Part shown: in pieces, positions 1 through 7,110 of the stretch | Layout: each line of letters opens with the position of its first letter | Numbering within the stretch: the first letter of the stretch is position 1 | Source: CAZKCK01 sp964552325 | GTDB taxonomy: Bacteria; Bacteroidota; Bacteroidia; Bacteroidales; TTA-H9 | DNA length: 7,968 nucleotides | Direction of reading: 5' to 3' | Assembly (NCBI GenBank): GCA_964552325.1 | Contig: CAZKHA010000158.1 | Coordinates: 1-7,968 of the forward strand | Program-made: the position numbers and the translations under genes | The notes under the pieces: model-generated | What the model was told of the DNA's origin: nothing | What the model saw: only the letters and a program-made list of their open reading frames with translations | Databases searched by the model: none

Positions 1-1300
1 AGGTGCCTGGGGCATTCATCTCTACCGACGAACCTGAGTTCCAGTTGTAGTGGCGTGCTACACGCAGCACATCGTTTTCAGAATTCATTCGTACGATGGC
101 CGTATCCACGTAAAGATCGCGTGCTATGTAAACTGTGGCTGGTGCAGCAAAGTTGACAATACCCCTGGTTAGATTCAAATCATTGTTGATGGTAAGGTTG
201 GAAAGCACATCAACCGAATTTGATAAACTGGCTTTGTTTACCGTAACATTCCAAAAATTGCCTGCTGACATGTGCAGGTTAGCTAACCTGTCTCCATAAA
301 GTTCTATTGTTCCGCCGCTGGGTGCAAAGCCTGTTCTGTTCACGCCAAAGTCGCCGCTACTTCGGATGGTTCCCCCCGTAATGATGGATAGGAAACTATT
401 GGCATTGTTGGATATTTGTATGCCCACGTCGTGGAAATCTATCACGCCATCGGCCATCAACAGCCCTGCATTGCCACCGTACGTCCAGAAACTGTTGGAA
501 CCCGTTCCGCCATAAACATCGAAGTTTCCTCCCAGCATCAGCAGGTTGCCGTTAAAGTCAACACGGCCATCGTAGTTGGTAATATTAACAAAGCTCAGTG
601 GGTTCACATACCAATCACCAAAGATTCCGTCGTCGGCCAGGTCGTTGGCCTGAAAATAACCGATGTTTACATCAATGGCACCGGCTGTCCAGTCGTATTG
701 GGCGCAGCCCACAATGGAGCCCCACACACGCAGTGAACCGCCTTCAAACTTGTTCAATTCGAGAATGTTGAAGGTTTCGGTACTGCAATATTGCGGATAA
801 TTTCCGCCATTAAACACTACGCGGCCATTGTTTTCATCAAATGCATCAGATCCTACGTTGTTAATCCAGTTTCCCTGAATGGCAATTGAGTGCGCATTGC
901 TGCTGAGCAATCCGCCAGCGATGGTTAAATCGCCCCTAATTTCAATATCGGAATTGAGAATAATTGGTCCTTCACTGTTGATGGACAGATGCCTGAAAAA
1001 GCTGCCCGCGCTGAGAATTACTGCTTGCGACATGCCCTGAAATTCGGTTGTTCCAACATTACAGTACAAACCACCTTGGGCTTCAAGCCCTCCTTTAAGT
1101 ATTAGCTTGTGGTTTGAATAGGTAAAAAACGATGAGCCGGGATATACTATTAAATAGCCATTTATCCCTAAATCGTTTAAGGTTCCGCTTGATAATACAA
1201 GGCTAGCAGATGTTTTAAGTACTTGTAGATTTGGTAAATAGCAGAATTGGTCGTACACTGTTAATAATGAGTTTTCGGTGCCAGTAAACAGAATGCTTCC
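1..1300 (-). repeat. Divergent protein repeats of about 80 residues (beta-strand / solenoid type) in the giant secreted protein
   Basis: Within the giant protein, a unit beginning with Gly and the pattern G-x-[IVT]-x-F-x-G or close to it starts at residues 1230 (GSILFTG), 1312 (GTTEFQG), 1388 (GRVVFNG), 1474 (GRVDFNG) and 1559 (GTIELYG), giving intervals of 82, 76, 86 and 85 residues. Units share a loose plan: opening G..F.G, then a segment like F-x-x-L-x-I or F-N-I-L-E-L, then alternating-hydrophobic strands with 'gDLtI..G.L', then a 'GNW/GDW/GDF' turn before the next unit. The same plan is common in long Bacteroidota surface proteins. The repeats are diverged at DNA level. The fourth unit (1474) fits less well after its opening motif. 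The last residues before the window edge (NAPGT, 1658-1662) look like the start of another unit. Confidence 0.65.
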
Positions 1301-4300
1301 TGCTACAGCGTGTAGTAACGAACCATCTTCAACCACCATGTCACCCGTTATTTCAAGTATTGTATTGGATGCCAGATCGGCGGTAGAGCCAGATTTCCAA
1401 AATACATGACCATTCACTACCACACGGGCATCCATTGATGGATTATCCATCATTAAATGCCTGTGAATAGTTAAATCACCATTGATGGTTAAGAGTTGAT
1501 TGAAAACCCTTAAGTAGGTTCCTACACCGGGTTGAATGGTAAGATTTCGGCATGATGCTGTGCCTGCGTAAACCCAAGGTTGGTTCGTTACAGGCGGAAT
1601 GGAAACATCAATGGAAGCATCGGGTACGGTATGGCCTGTCCAGTTTGCAGGGTTGTGCCAGTTGTTGTCAGCAAGTCCCGTCCAAAGACCCACTGTTTCC
1701 ACTACCAAGGTTCCCGAGAACGGACCATCATTGTTGGCAAAAACAACAATCCCATAGTCGTCTTCGGTAGCAACCTCATAAATAAAGGATTCAGGTGTCA
1801 TTTCGCCCGAATGGACGGAATAGGCCAGGCAATCACCCCTTGACTGGTAATAGTTGCCATTAACAGAACCATACAAGGCAATATCCAAATCCACATAGCT
1901 TGCCGCCGGATCGAGCCCAAAGAAATATTTACCAGGGGCAAGATGCACATTATAAACCTTAGCCACATCATAACCAGGTCCCCATTCTACCAGTCGCGAT
2001 TCATTAACACTAATAGACTCCTGTCCGTCTTCAAACTCTACTTCAGCCTCATACCCTCCGGTCAACTGCGTCACCTTTATCCCTTTGGGGTTATTAGGTG
2101 CATGATAATTATCTACAACCACATAATTATTTCTGGTGGCAGCTTCACTGGTGCCAATTATGGTTTGAAAGCCTATATTGTCGTATAAATCAATCTTCCA
2201 GCTTTCCGAATCAGCTCCTTTAACCCCAATAACAGCCCATCCATAATATCCATGGTTATAGGTATAGTATTGGCTAGCTCCGTTCGTAATTACAGTCACT
2301 TCTTCGGTAAGGATAGTTGCCGAGCCTGTGCTGCCTCCATCACTTTCGCTAAATTGGGTGGCATTAGTGCCAAATTCATCATCGGCAGCCTGTATCCAAT
2401 AAAATTGGGTAATCCCAATCATGGGTGTAAAATCATCAAACTCAAGATCTGGTATCCAATCTGAAATTGGATCGGCATTAGATGAATTATTAAATGTAGA
2501 TCTATAGACCCGATAATACGATTTACCTTCAGCCGGAGCCCATTTCACATGTATTCTGTCGTTATACGTTCTGTCAGATGCTCTGACATAGGTTGGATAA
2601 TCGGGAAAAGTGAAAACCGGTGATTGCCACATTCCCCGGCCATAAGTTGCGGCTCTCAACAAACGCGTCTCTCCATAATAAATATCAAGTTCTTTGACAT
2701 TGGTCAAAGGAAGGTTTGTATTAAACGAAATCCAGTTGTCGAGGTGTTCATTTTTGTAATATACGCCAATTTCGGTACCCACATAAAGGCGCTCACTGCC
2801 ATAGGAGATTAATTCGAGTGTTAAGCAAAACTTGGGTACGTTTGGGAGGTTACCTGTTATATTCTCCCACGAATCGCCACGGTTAGTTGATTTGTAAACC
2901 CCCTTTTCTGCAGTAACATAAACCGTATTGACATCCCAGGGCGAGGATTCTATATCACTTATCTTTTGGCCATCAGGCAAAACACAGTTTATCCATGTTG
3001 TGCCCCCGTCATCAGTTCGTTTTAGTGATTGGGCACCTACCAAAGCACCAGAACTATAGGTATCTACTCGGGAAACATAAAACAGATTTAAATCTAATCT
3101 CGATTGTTCCAGTGCATTGCAAATGGCGGTTTCACCTGTAGAGATTTTCGTCCATTCCACATCTGTAGCAAGAAAAGCATCAATATCAGTGCTTTTCCAA
3201 ACATTTTTAAAACCAGCGTACATGGTTGTGTTAACAGCCCTATCGAGCATAAAGGGCAATTCCCATGCAGATACTTCGTCAATTCCATTTGTATTATAAC
3301 CGGCAATACTGGCTTGCCCACTCCAGATATCCCTATGAATGATAGATCCACCCTCGTCTCCTACTGTAGTTAAATACTTAACATCCTCATCGCCATAATC
3401 TATCAGACATTCCAGGCCATCACCTCCCTTAATTGTTTCAAAAGTAGGTGAAGAACTGCCATCTTGTGAAAGCTCGGCTGTGCCATTATCCTGAAAACCA
3501 CATAATATATGGTTCTCGTTAACCTGACTCATTCCTATCCGGTAAATCTGGCCTATACCCAACCCAGAAGAAATGTCAACCCAATTGCTTCCATTGTCAG
3601 AAGAATAATAAACACCTCCATCGCAACCTGTATAAAGCACATTGTTTACAGGGTTGTATCCCAAATAATGAATATCAGCATGAACCTCATCCATAGTGGG
3701 GCAGGTAATAATATCAGTATTCCAATGTGCACTAATATCCCACGAGCTACCACCATCCTCTGATTTCCAAATGTTAATACCGCCTACGAATAGCATATTA
3801 GCGTTGGTAGGGTTAACAGCTATGGCCAAATCGTATCCTGATTGTTCGCGATCATCATCACCACTGCATGCATACCCTAAGATATTGGGAGAGGATGAAC
3901 GGGTTTCAAAAGCTTCGCCATTATTAACAGATCGAAGTAGTGCGCTGAAAATTTCTGGAGAAGCACGCCTGGCAGCGCAAAGGTAAACCCAATTGGGCTG
4001 AGCAGGACTTACTCCTATAACCAAACGGCTATAATCACCTCCCGCAACTAGTGGTCTGTGATAAAAATAACCCATTCCACCAGAGGTTGCTACCAACTTA
4101 TAAAATGTTCCGCCCGAAGTTGCATACACTATGGAAGTATCGGTTGGATGATAGGCCAAATCCTTATAATTAATTTGGGATGACACCCGCTTCCAGGTTT
4201 GTCCACCATTGAATGTACGGAAAACTCCTTTTTCAGTGGCAGCGAAAAGCGACTGAGGTTTTAAAGAATTGATAACCAACATATTTACAACAACATTGCC

Positions 4301-4987
4301 CATCGTATTATTGCAGGCTGTAAAGGATGAGCCTCCATTTGTGCTTTTATAAACGCCTTGACCAGGTGCGTCACTAGCATCGCGATCACCTGTGCCAAGA
4401 TAGATTATCTGCGGATTGGAAGGGTCAACTACAACACAGGATGTGCCTAATGTGGGCATAAAATCTGTTAACGGCCACCAATCTCCATTTCGCTGCCACA
4501 AACCACCCGAAGGCGCTGCTGCATAAAAGAGATCAGCGTTTGTAGGATGAAAAGCCATACCATTAACACGGCCCATACCATTAGGTTGGTAAGTGCCATT
4601 TGCAGGTAATGTTACAGGCCCCATTTCTGTCCATGCTGCCGCCATTCCTTTAGGATTAGACTGTGAAAACTTTTCATATTCCTTTAAGGCGTTGTCAGGT
4701 GCCGGAAGCTTGCCATCTTTATCAGCCCTGTAGCGATTATGCATTTCCCATCGCTTAAACACCTTATACATCGATCCTTTTGTATAGGTATTCTTGCTCC
4801 AGTAATTGTAAAACGCCTTTTGCGTTTCAAAAAAGTTGGCATTCGGGTCCTGCATCATCTTCCACCAATCTTTATCGGTAGTGGAATTTGGTTGATTAGC
4901 GCCTGTGCCTTGCTGGGCATATACATTACCCACAAAAAGGCACCACAGCAATACGAGGCTTAAACAGTGTGAAATTTTTGATCTCAT
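1..4987 (-). CDS. Giant secreted Asp-box propeller / FN3 / beta-strand-repeat protein, likely T9SS cargo (3' end outside window)
   Basis: One open minus-strand frame runs from ATG at 4987 to the window edge: 1662 residues and no stop. Frame was checked at many points along its length. Residues 1-24 form a signal peptide ending VYA|QQ. Residues about 40-110 (WWKMMQDPNANFF, then FKRWE) match the N-terminal segment seen in many Bacteroidota propeller proteins. Residues about 140-790 hold Asp-box (BNR/VPS10-like) blades: STNGGSSF (215-222), TFNGGQTW (258-265), SEDGGSSW (409-416), SSDNGSNW (462-469), TDDGGTTW (658-665), STNRGDSW (700-707), closing with YGRGMW (782-787). An FN3-like domain follows (about 795-880, W816), then beta-sandwich sequence resembling PPC domains (about 885-1085), a W...NPANW module (1110-1116), and divergent repeats of roughly 80 residues from 1230 on. 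It is probably exported and surface-attached or released. A C-terminal T9SS sorting domain is expected but not visible. No catalytic site was recognised, so an adhesin or glycan-binding role is only a guess. Confidence 0.9.
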   Translation of the reverse strand, partial: MRSKISHCLSLVLLWCLFVGNVYAQQGTGANQPNSTTDKDWWKMMQDPNANFFETQKAFYNYWSKNTYTKGSMYKVFKRWEMHNRYRADKDGKLPAPDNALKEYEKFSQSNPKGMAAAWTEMGPVTLPANGTYQPNGMGRVNGMAFHPTNADLFYAAAPSGGLWQRNGDWWPLTDFMPTLGTSCVVVDPSNPQIIYLGTGDRDASDAPGQGVYKSTNGGSSFTACNNTMGNVVVNMLVINSLKPQSLFAATEKGVFRTFNGGQTWKRVSSQINYKDLAYHPTDTSIVYATSGGTFYKLVATSGGMGYFYHRPLVAGGDYSRLVIGVSPAQPNWVYLCAARRASPEIFSALLRSVNNGEAFETRSSSPNILGYACSGDDDREQSGYDLAIAVNPTNANMLFVGGINIWKSEDGGSSWDISAHWNTDIITCPTMDEVHADIHYLGYNPVNNVLYTGCDGGVYYSSDNGSNWVDISSGLGIGQIYRIGMSQVNENHILCGFQDNGTAELSQDGSSSPTFETIKGGDGLECLIDYGDEDVKYLTTVGDEGGSIIHRDIWSGQASIAGYNTNGIDEVSAWELPFMLDRAVNTTMYAGFKNVWKSTDIDAFLATDVEWTKISTGETAICNALEQSRLDLNLFYVSRVDTYSSGALVGAQSLKRTDDGGTTWINCVLPDGQKISDIESSPWDVNTVYVTAEKGVYKSTNRGDSWENITGNLPNVPKFCLTLELISYGSERLYVGTEIGVYYKNEHLDNWISFNTNLPLTNVKELDIYYGETRLLRAATYGRGMWQSPVFTFPDYPTYVRASDRTYNDRIHVKWAPAEGKSYYRVYRSTFNNSSNADPISDWIPDLEFDDFTPMIGITQFYWIQAADDEFGTNATQFSESDGGSTGSATILTEEVTVITNGASQYYTYNHGYYGWAVIGVKGADSESWKIDLYDNIGFQTIIGTSEAATRNNYVVVDNYHAPNNPKGIKVTQLTGGYEAEVEFEDGQESISVNESRLVEWGPGYDVAKVYNVHLAPGKYFFGLDPAASYVDLDIALYGSVNGNYYQSRGDCLAYSVHSGEMTPESFIYEVATEDDYGIVVFANNDGPFSGTLVVETVGLWTGLADNNWHNPANWTGHTVPDASIDVSIPPVTNQPWVYAGTASCRNLTIQPGVGTYLRVFNQLLTINGDLTIHRHLMMDNPSMDARVVVNGHVFWKSGSTADLASNTILEITGDMVVEDGSLLHAVAGSILFTGTENSLLTVYDQFCYLPNLQVLKTSASLVLSSGTLNDLGINGYLIVYPGSSFFTYSNHKLILKGGLEAQGGLYCNVGTTEFQGMSQAVILSAGSFFRHLSINSEGPIILNSDIEIRGDLTIAGGLLSSNAHSIAIQGNWINNVGSDAFDENNGRVVFNGGNYPQYCSTETFNILELNKFEGGSLRVWGSIVGCAQYDWTAGAIDVNIGYFQANDLADDGIFGDWYVNPLSFVNITNYDGRVDFNGNLLMLGGNFDVYGGTGSNSFWTYGGNAGLLMADGVIDFHDVGIQISNNANSFLSIITGGTIRSSGDFGVNRTGFAPSGGTIELYGDRLANLHMSAGNFWNVTVNKASLSNSVDVLSNLTINNDLNLTRGIVNFAAPATVYIARDLYVDTAIVRMNSENDVLRVARHYNWNSGSSVEMNAPGT

Positions 4988-5015
4988 GACTTTTTTATTA
5001 GTGTGAAAGGATTCA

Positions 5016-5023
5016 CAAATGTA
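5016..5023 (-). promoter_or_regulatory. Bacteroidota -7 promoter element (TACATTTG) of the giant secreted-protein gene
   Basis: Read on the minus strand this is TACATTTG, an exact match to the Bacteroidota housekeeping -7 consensus TAnnTTTG. It lies 28 nt upstream of the ATG at 4987, which implies a leader of about 20-25 nt that is A-rich (TAATAAAAAA) without a clear Shine-Dalgarno. At the expected -33 position there is no TTTG; instead the T-tract of the proximal 21-bp repeat is there. This suggests that the promoter depends on an activator. Confidence 0.65.
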
Positions 5024-5044
5024 CCCTGCAACCAAATTTTACCC

Positions 5045-5086
5045 CGTTAAAAACACGCCAAAATGCAGTAAAAACCCGCCAAAGTG
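5045..5086 (-). promoter_or_regulatory. Tandem 21-bp direct repeat, putative AraC-regulator operator (site 1)
   Basis: In minus orientation the distal unit (5086-5066) is CACTTTGGCGGGTTTTT plus ACTG, and the proximal unit (5065-5045) is CATTTTGGCGTGTTTTT plus AACG. They agree at 17 of 21 positions and abut with a period of exactly 21 bp, about two helical turns, so both would present the same DNA face. The proximal unit ends 21 nt before the TACATTTG element. The same pair with the same spacing recurs at 6561-6602 in front of another gene. Tandem direct half-sites next to the -35 region are the usual binding mode of AraC-family activators, and such a regulator is encoded adjacent. Assigning the site to that protein is inference. 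Confidence 0.7.
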
Positions 5087-5233
5087 ATCTTTTGCCCACC
5101 CTAGCCTTTTTGTAATCGACAAGCCTTGTATCAAAATAGACTGATTTGCAAATACTTATTATCCATTCTCAATTATTTATCACCCAATTGTAAGTATTTT
5201 GCTGTGGCTGTATAGGCATAAAAACATTTTTCC

Positions 5234-5241
5234 TATTTTTG
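5234..5241 (+). promoter_or_regulatory. Bacteroidota -7 promoter element (TATTTTTG) of the membrane AraC-type regulator
   Basis: TATTTTTG matches TAnnTTTG and lies 30 nt upstream of the regulator's ATG at 5272. A TTTG occurs at 5198-5201 but is too far upstream (36 nt start to start, against about 26 expected) to be a normal -33 element. The sequence 21 nt and further upstream does not contain the 21-bp repeat found at the two neighbouring promoters, so direct autoactivation by the same geometry is not indicated. Confidence 0.5.
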
Positions 5242-5271
5242 TGGTAGGGCTAGCCACCTCACAAAGTACAT

Positions 5272-6558
5272 ATGAAATCATACACCAAGTTATTTTTTTG
5301 CCTTTTAATGGTTCATTCTCTGTTGCTTACTGCACAAGAACGCAAGAAAATATCCGTGCCCTACAACAACTATTCGATACACATTGACGGGAACGACGAC
5401 GAATGGGATGACGTACCGTACAGCAAGTTCCGCACTACCTCAAAGTTTACGCCCGACCCCAATATGTGCTACTTGAAGGTGGCTTGGGACGAAAACTACT
5501 TTTATGTTGTCATTCGTATCGAAGACCGCTATTTAATTGGCCTCGAAAAACCCGATCAGGTAAAACGCTTGCATTACAACGATAGCTTTGAATTGTATAT
5601 TGATTCACAAAATGATAGCAAAGATACCATCGACTTGAACGATTATCAGTTCGTTATCGAGCTAAATGGAGGACATACCGTTTTTAGAGGCGATAGGTTA
5701 AGCCTGCGACTGAAGCATATTGTTCCAAAAGCAGCTGGCACAGCCAATATTGTCTTTAAATCAGCTACTTCGGCAATCGGCACCATCAACAACAACGATG
5801 ATCGCGATTCATGCTTTATTGTTGAATGCAAGGTGCCATGGGCAGGCATAGGTATTGACCCCCTAAAAGGCTTGAAGCTAAAAGCAGATTTTTGCATCAA
5901 CGACAACGACACCTTAATAGATTTTAGGAAGCTTCCGCTGGGTCCTGTTAAAAATTATACCAACACCACCATGCTAGGGTATCGGGATTTTGGATTCCCT
6001 GCACATTGGCCTGAACTCATTTTAGAAGGGGAGCCTACGTTGTACAAACGCTTGACGGATAGGTATGCAAAGGATTGGGTTTACTTCTTGTTTTTCTCCA
6101 TCGCGTGTATAGCCCTCGCCATTGCTGTGTTTTTCTTCAAAACAAAACGATTGCACCAAATTCCGGAGCGCGGTGCCGAGAATCCATCGCCCTTGGTTAG
6201 CTTTGTGGTTAATCCCCAAAAACACATCAAAGATGACGAACCTTCGCATCCAATCTTACTTAAAGCGCGGTCCTATATCTTAAAAAACATCGACCAACAG
6301 ATAAAAACAGAAGACCTTGCAAGCGAATTAGCATTAAGCGTTAGGCAGTTACAACGCATTTTTCAGACAGAGCTTAACACCACCCCCAAAGCATTTGTTA
6401 TAACCGTAAAGCTTGAAGTTGCTGCAGATATGCTTAAGGTTCCCGGAAAGAACATAACCGAGGTTGCCTATTCAATAGGATTTACAGATCCCTCTTATTT
6501 TGCAAGGGTTTTTAAGAAGTACTTAGATCTATCACCAAGCGATTTTCAGGCTAAATAG
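5272..6558 (+). CDS. Membrane-spanning one-component regulator: periplasmic CBM9-like sensor, one TM helix, cytoplasmic AraC-type HTH
   Basis: The protein has 428 residues. Residues 1-21 form a signal peptide (A|QE junction). Residues about 36-253 resemble a family 9 carbohydrate-binding-module fold: IDGNDDEWDDVP (38-49), VAWDENYFYVVIRIEDR (70-86), YNDSFELYID (102-111), ECKVPWAGIGI (185-195), and INDNDT then HWPELILEG near the end. Residues 269-289 are a strongly hydrophobic transmembrane helix followed by KTKR, placing the N-terminal part in the periplasm. A linker (about 290-325) leads to an AraC/XylS DNA-binding domain at 328-427 with both helix-turn-helix units (IKTEDLASELALSVRQLQRIF at about 344-364; ITEVAYSIGFTDPSYFARVFKKY at about 395-417). 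There is no histidine kinase or receiver domain, so sensing and DNA binding are in one chain. It is divergent from the giant secreted-protein gene. Likely targets are the paired 21-bp repeats on either side of the gene. The ligand is unknown; a saccharide is inferred only from the CBM9-like fold. Confidence 0.9.
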   Translation: MKSYTKLFFCLLMVHSLLLTAQERKKISVPYNNYSIHIDGNDDEWDDVPYSKFRTTSKFTPDPNMCYLKVAWDENYFYVVIRIEDRYLIGLEKPDQVKRLHYNDSFELYIDSQNDSKDTIDLNDYQFVIELNGGHTVFRGDRLSLRLKHIVPKAAGTANIVFKSATSAIGTINNNDDRDSCFIVECKVPWAGIGIDPLKGLKLKADFCINDNDTLIDFRKLPLGPVKNYTNTTMLGYRDFGFPAHWPELILEGEPTLYKRLTDRYAKDWVYFLFFSIACIALAIAVFFFKTKRLHQIPERGAENPSPLVSFVVNPQKHIKDDEPSHPILLKARSYILKNIDQQIKTEDLASELALSVRQLQRIFQTELNTTPKAFVITVKLEVAADMLKVPGKNITEVAYSIGFTDPSYFARVFKKYLDLSPSDFQAK

Positions 6559-6560
6559 GC

Positions 6561-6602
6561 CATTTTGTCGCGTTTGTACCTAAAGTTTTCGCGTTTTTGA
6601 AT
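6561..6602 (+). promoter_or_regulatory. Tandem 21-bp direct repeat, putative AraC-regulator operator (site 2)
   Basis: It starts three bases after the regulator's stop codon. The first unit (6561-6581) is CATTTTGTCGCGTTTGTACC plus T; the second (6582-6602) is AAAGTTTTCGCGTTTTTGAA plus T. The first unit matches the proximal unit of the upstream site at 16 of 21 positions. Ten positions are identical in all four units (A2, T5, T6, C9, G10, G12, T13-T15, T17). The pair ends exactly 21 nt before TAGCTTTG, the same distance as at the giant gene's promoter on the other strand. The orientation points to the small membrane-protein gene. Confidence 0.7.
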
Positions 6603-6623
6603 GGCTTACGCTGGCAGCTGACG

Positions 6624-6631
6624 TAGCTTTG
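6624..6631 (+). promoter_or_regulatory. Bacteroidota -7 promoter element (TAGCTTTG) of the small membrane-protein gene
   Basis: TAGCTTTG is an exact TAnnTTTG match, 18 nt before the ATG at 6650. The T-tract of the second 21-bp repeat (6594-6598, followed by G) occupies the -33 zone; its TTTG is 28 nt upstream start to start, slightly longer than the usual 26. The leader would be only about 10-15 nt. No terminator is visible between the regulator's stop and this promoter, so some readthrough from the regulator is also possible. Confidence 0.6.
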
Positions 6632-6649
6632 TATCAAATTATATGTGTT

Positions 6650-6901
6650 ATGTTCAGCAAAAAAGATCTAACAATATTGCTTACGGGCCTGACCTTTATC
6701 AGTGTTATAACCGTATTGGCTCTACGCTACCAATTCTTCAGCCTCTTGAGTTTTTTCGCTGTATTTGTAAACCTTGTTTCGATATTGCTGTTTTTATCTG
6801 TTCGCAATAGCAACCGAATTTTTCGATATGTACTTGCAACACTGATTATTGCAAACCTCAGCATGATACTATGGTTTACGTTGAGCGATTGCTCAGGATA
6901 A
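6650..6901 (+). CDS. Small three-helix membrane protein, function unknown
   Basis: The protein has 83 residues and begins MFSKKDLTILL. Three hydrophobic stretches are visible at about 6-24, 30-51 and 59-78, separated by short charged loops (LRYQ and RNSNRIFR), and it ends LSDCSG. The positive residues in the N-terminus and in the second loop suggest an odd number of inner-membrane passes with the N-terminus inside. I do not recognise a family. The ATG at 6650 was chosen because an in-frame TTG at 6629 lies inside the -7 element and so could not be translated from this promoter. There is no clear Shine-Dalgarno. Its promoter carries the same 21-bp repeat pair as the giant secreted-protein gene, so it may be co-regulated with it by the adjacent membrane AraC-type protein. 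Confidence 0.65.
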   Translation: MFSKKDLTILLTGLTFISVITVLALRYQFFSLLSFFAVFVNLVSILLFLSVRNSNRIFRYVLATLIIANLSMILWFTLSDCSG

Positions 6902-6985
6902 AGGAAGCACCACTGTCAACATTTTAAGACAAGCGACCATTTAATTGGGTCAGGCTGATATAGCGCACACATACGAACAAAGCAA

Positions 6986-7016
6986 AAAACAACAATGGAG
7001 CCACAGCAGTTGTTTT
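6986..7016. terminator. Weak A/T-rich hairpin between convergent genes
   Basis: AAAACAAC (6986-6993) and GTTGTTTT (7009-7016) can form an 8-bp stem around a 15-nt loop. On the minus strand the stem is followed by additional T residues, so it could end transcription of the Rpn-type gene. The stem has only two G-C pairs, so this is a weak candidate. The rest of 6902-7110 shows nothing else convincing. Confidence 0.3.
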
Positions 7017-7110
7017 CAGTTGGTAATAATCGTTGCTCACAAAAAAAGCTGATTGACAATCCTTAATAATCCATTGTGATTACACAGATTTTTATCGACT
7101 ACAAAGAAAA

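Noticed and set aside
3094..3373. Open frames of 85-89 residues on both strands within the giant gene, and several further plus-strand frames between 416 and 4963.
   Set aside because: The minus-strand main frame is continuous over this region with Asp-box, FN3 and repeat motifs; these are out-of-frame shadows.
5150..5165. Small palindrome ATTTGCAAAT in the divergent intergenic region, considered as a further operator.
   Set aside because: A/T-rich, single occurrence and not placed at a defined distance from either promoter.
5198..5201. TTTG considered as the -33 element of the regulator's promoter.
   Set aside because: It is 36 nt upstream of the -7 element start to start, about 10 nt too far for the Bacteroidota consensus.
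5646..5912. Minus-strand 88-residue open frame inside the regulator gene.
   Set aside because: It overlaps a well-supported coding region with clear domain matches and shows no recognisable protein features; it is a shadow frame.
6607..6625. Short inverted repeat TACG ... CGTA lying between the second operator and its -7 element.
   Set aside because: Only a 4-bp arm (with a bulged extension), and no counterpart at the other promoter; likely chance.
6629..6649. TTG start at 6629 for the small membrane protein (seven extra residues).
   Set aside because: It lies inside the TAGCTTTG -7 element, upstream of the expected transcription start; ATG at 6650 is the natural start.
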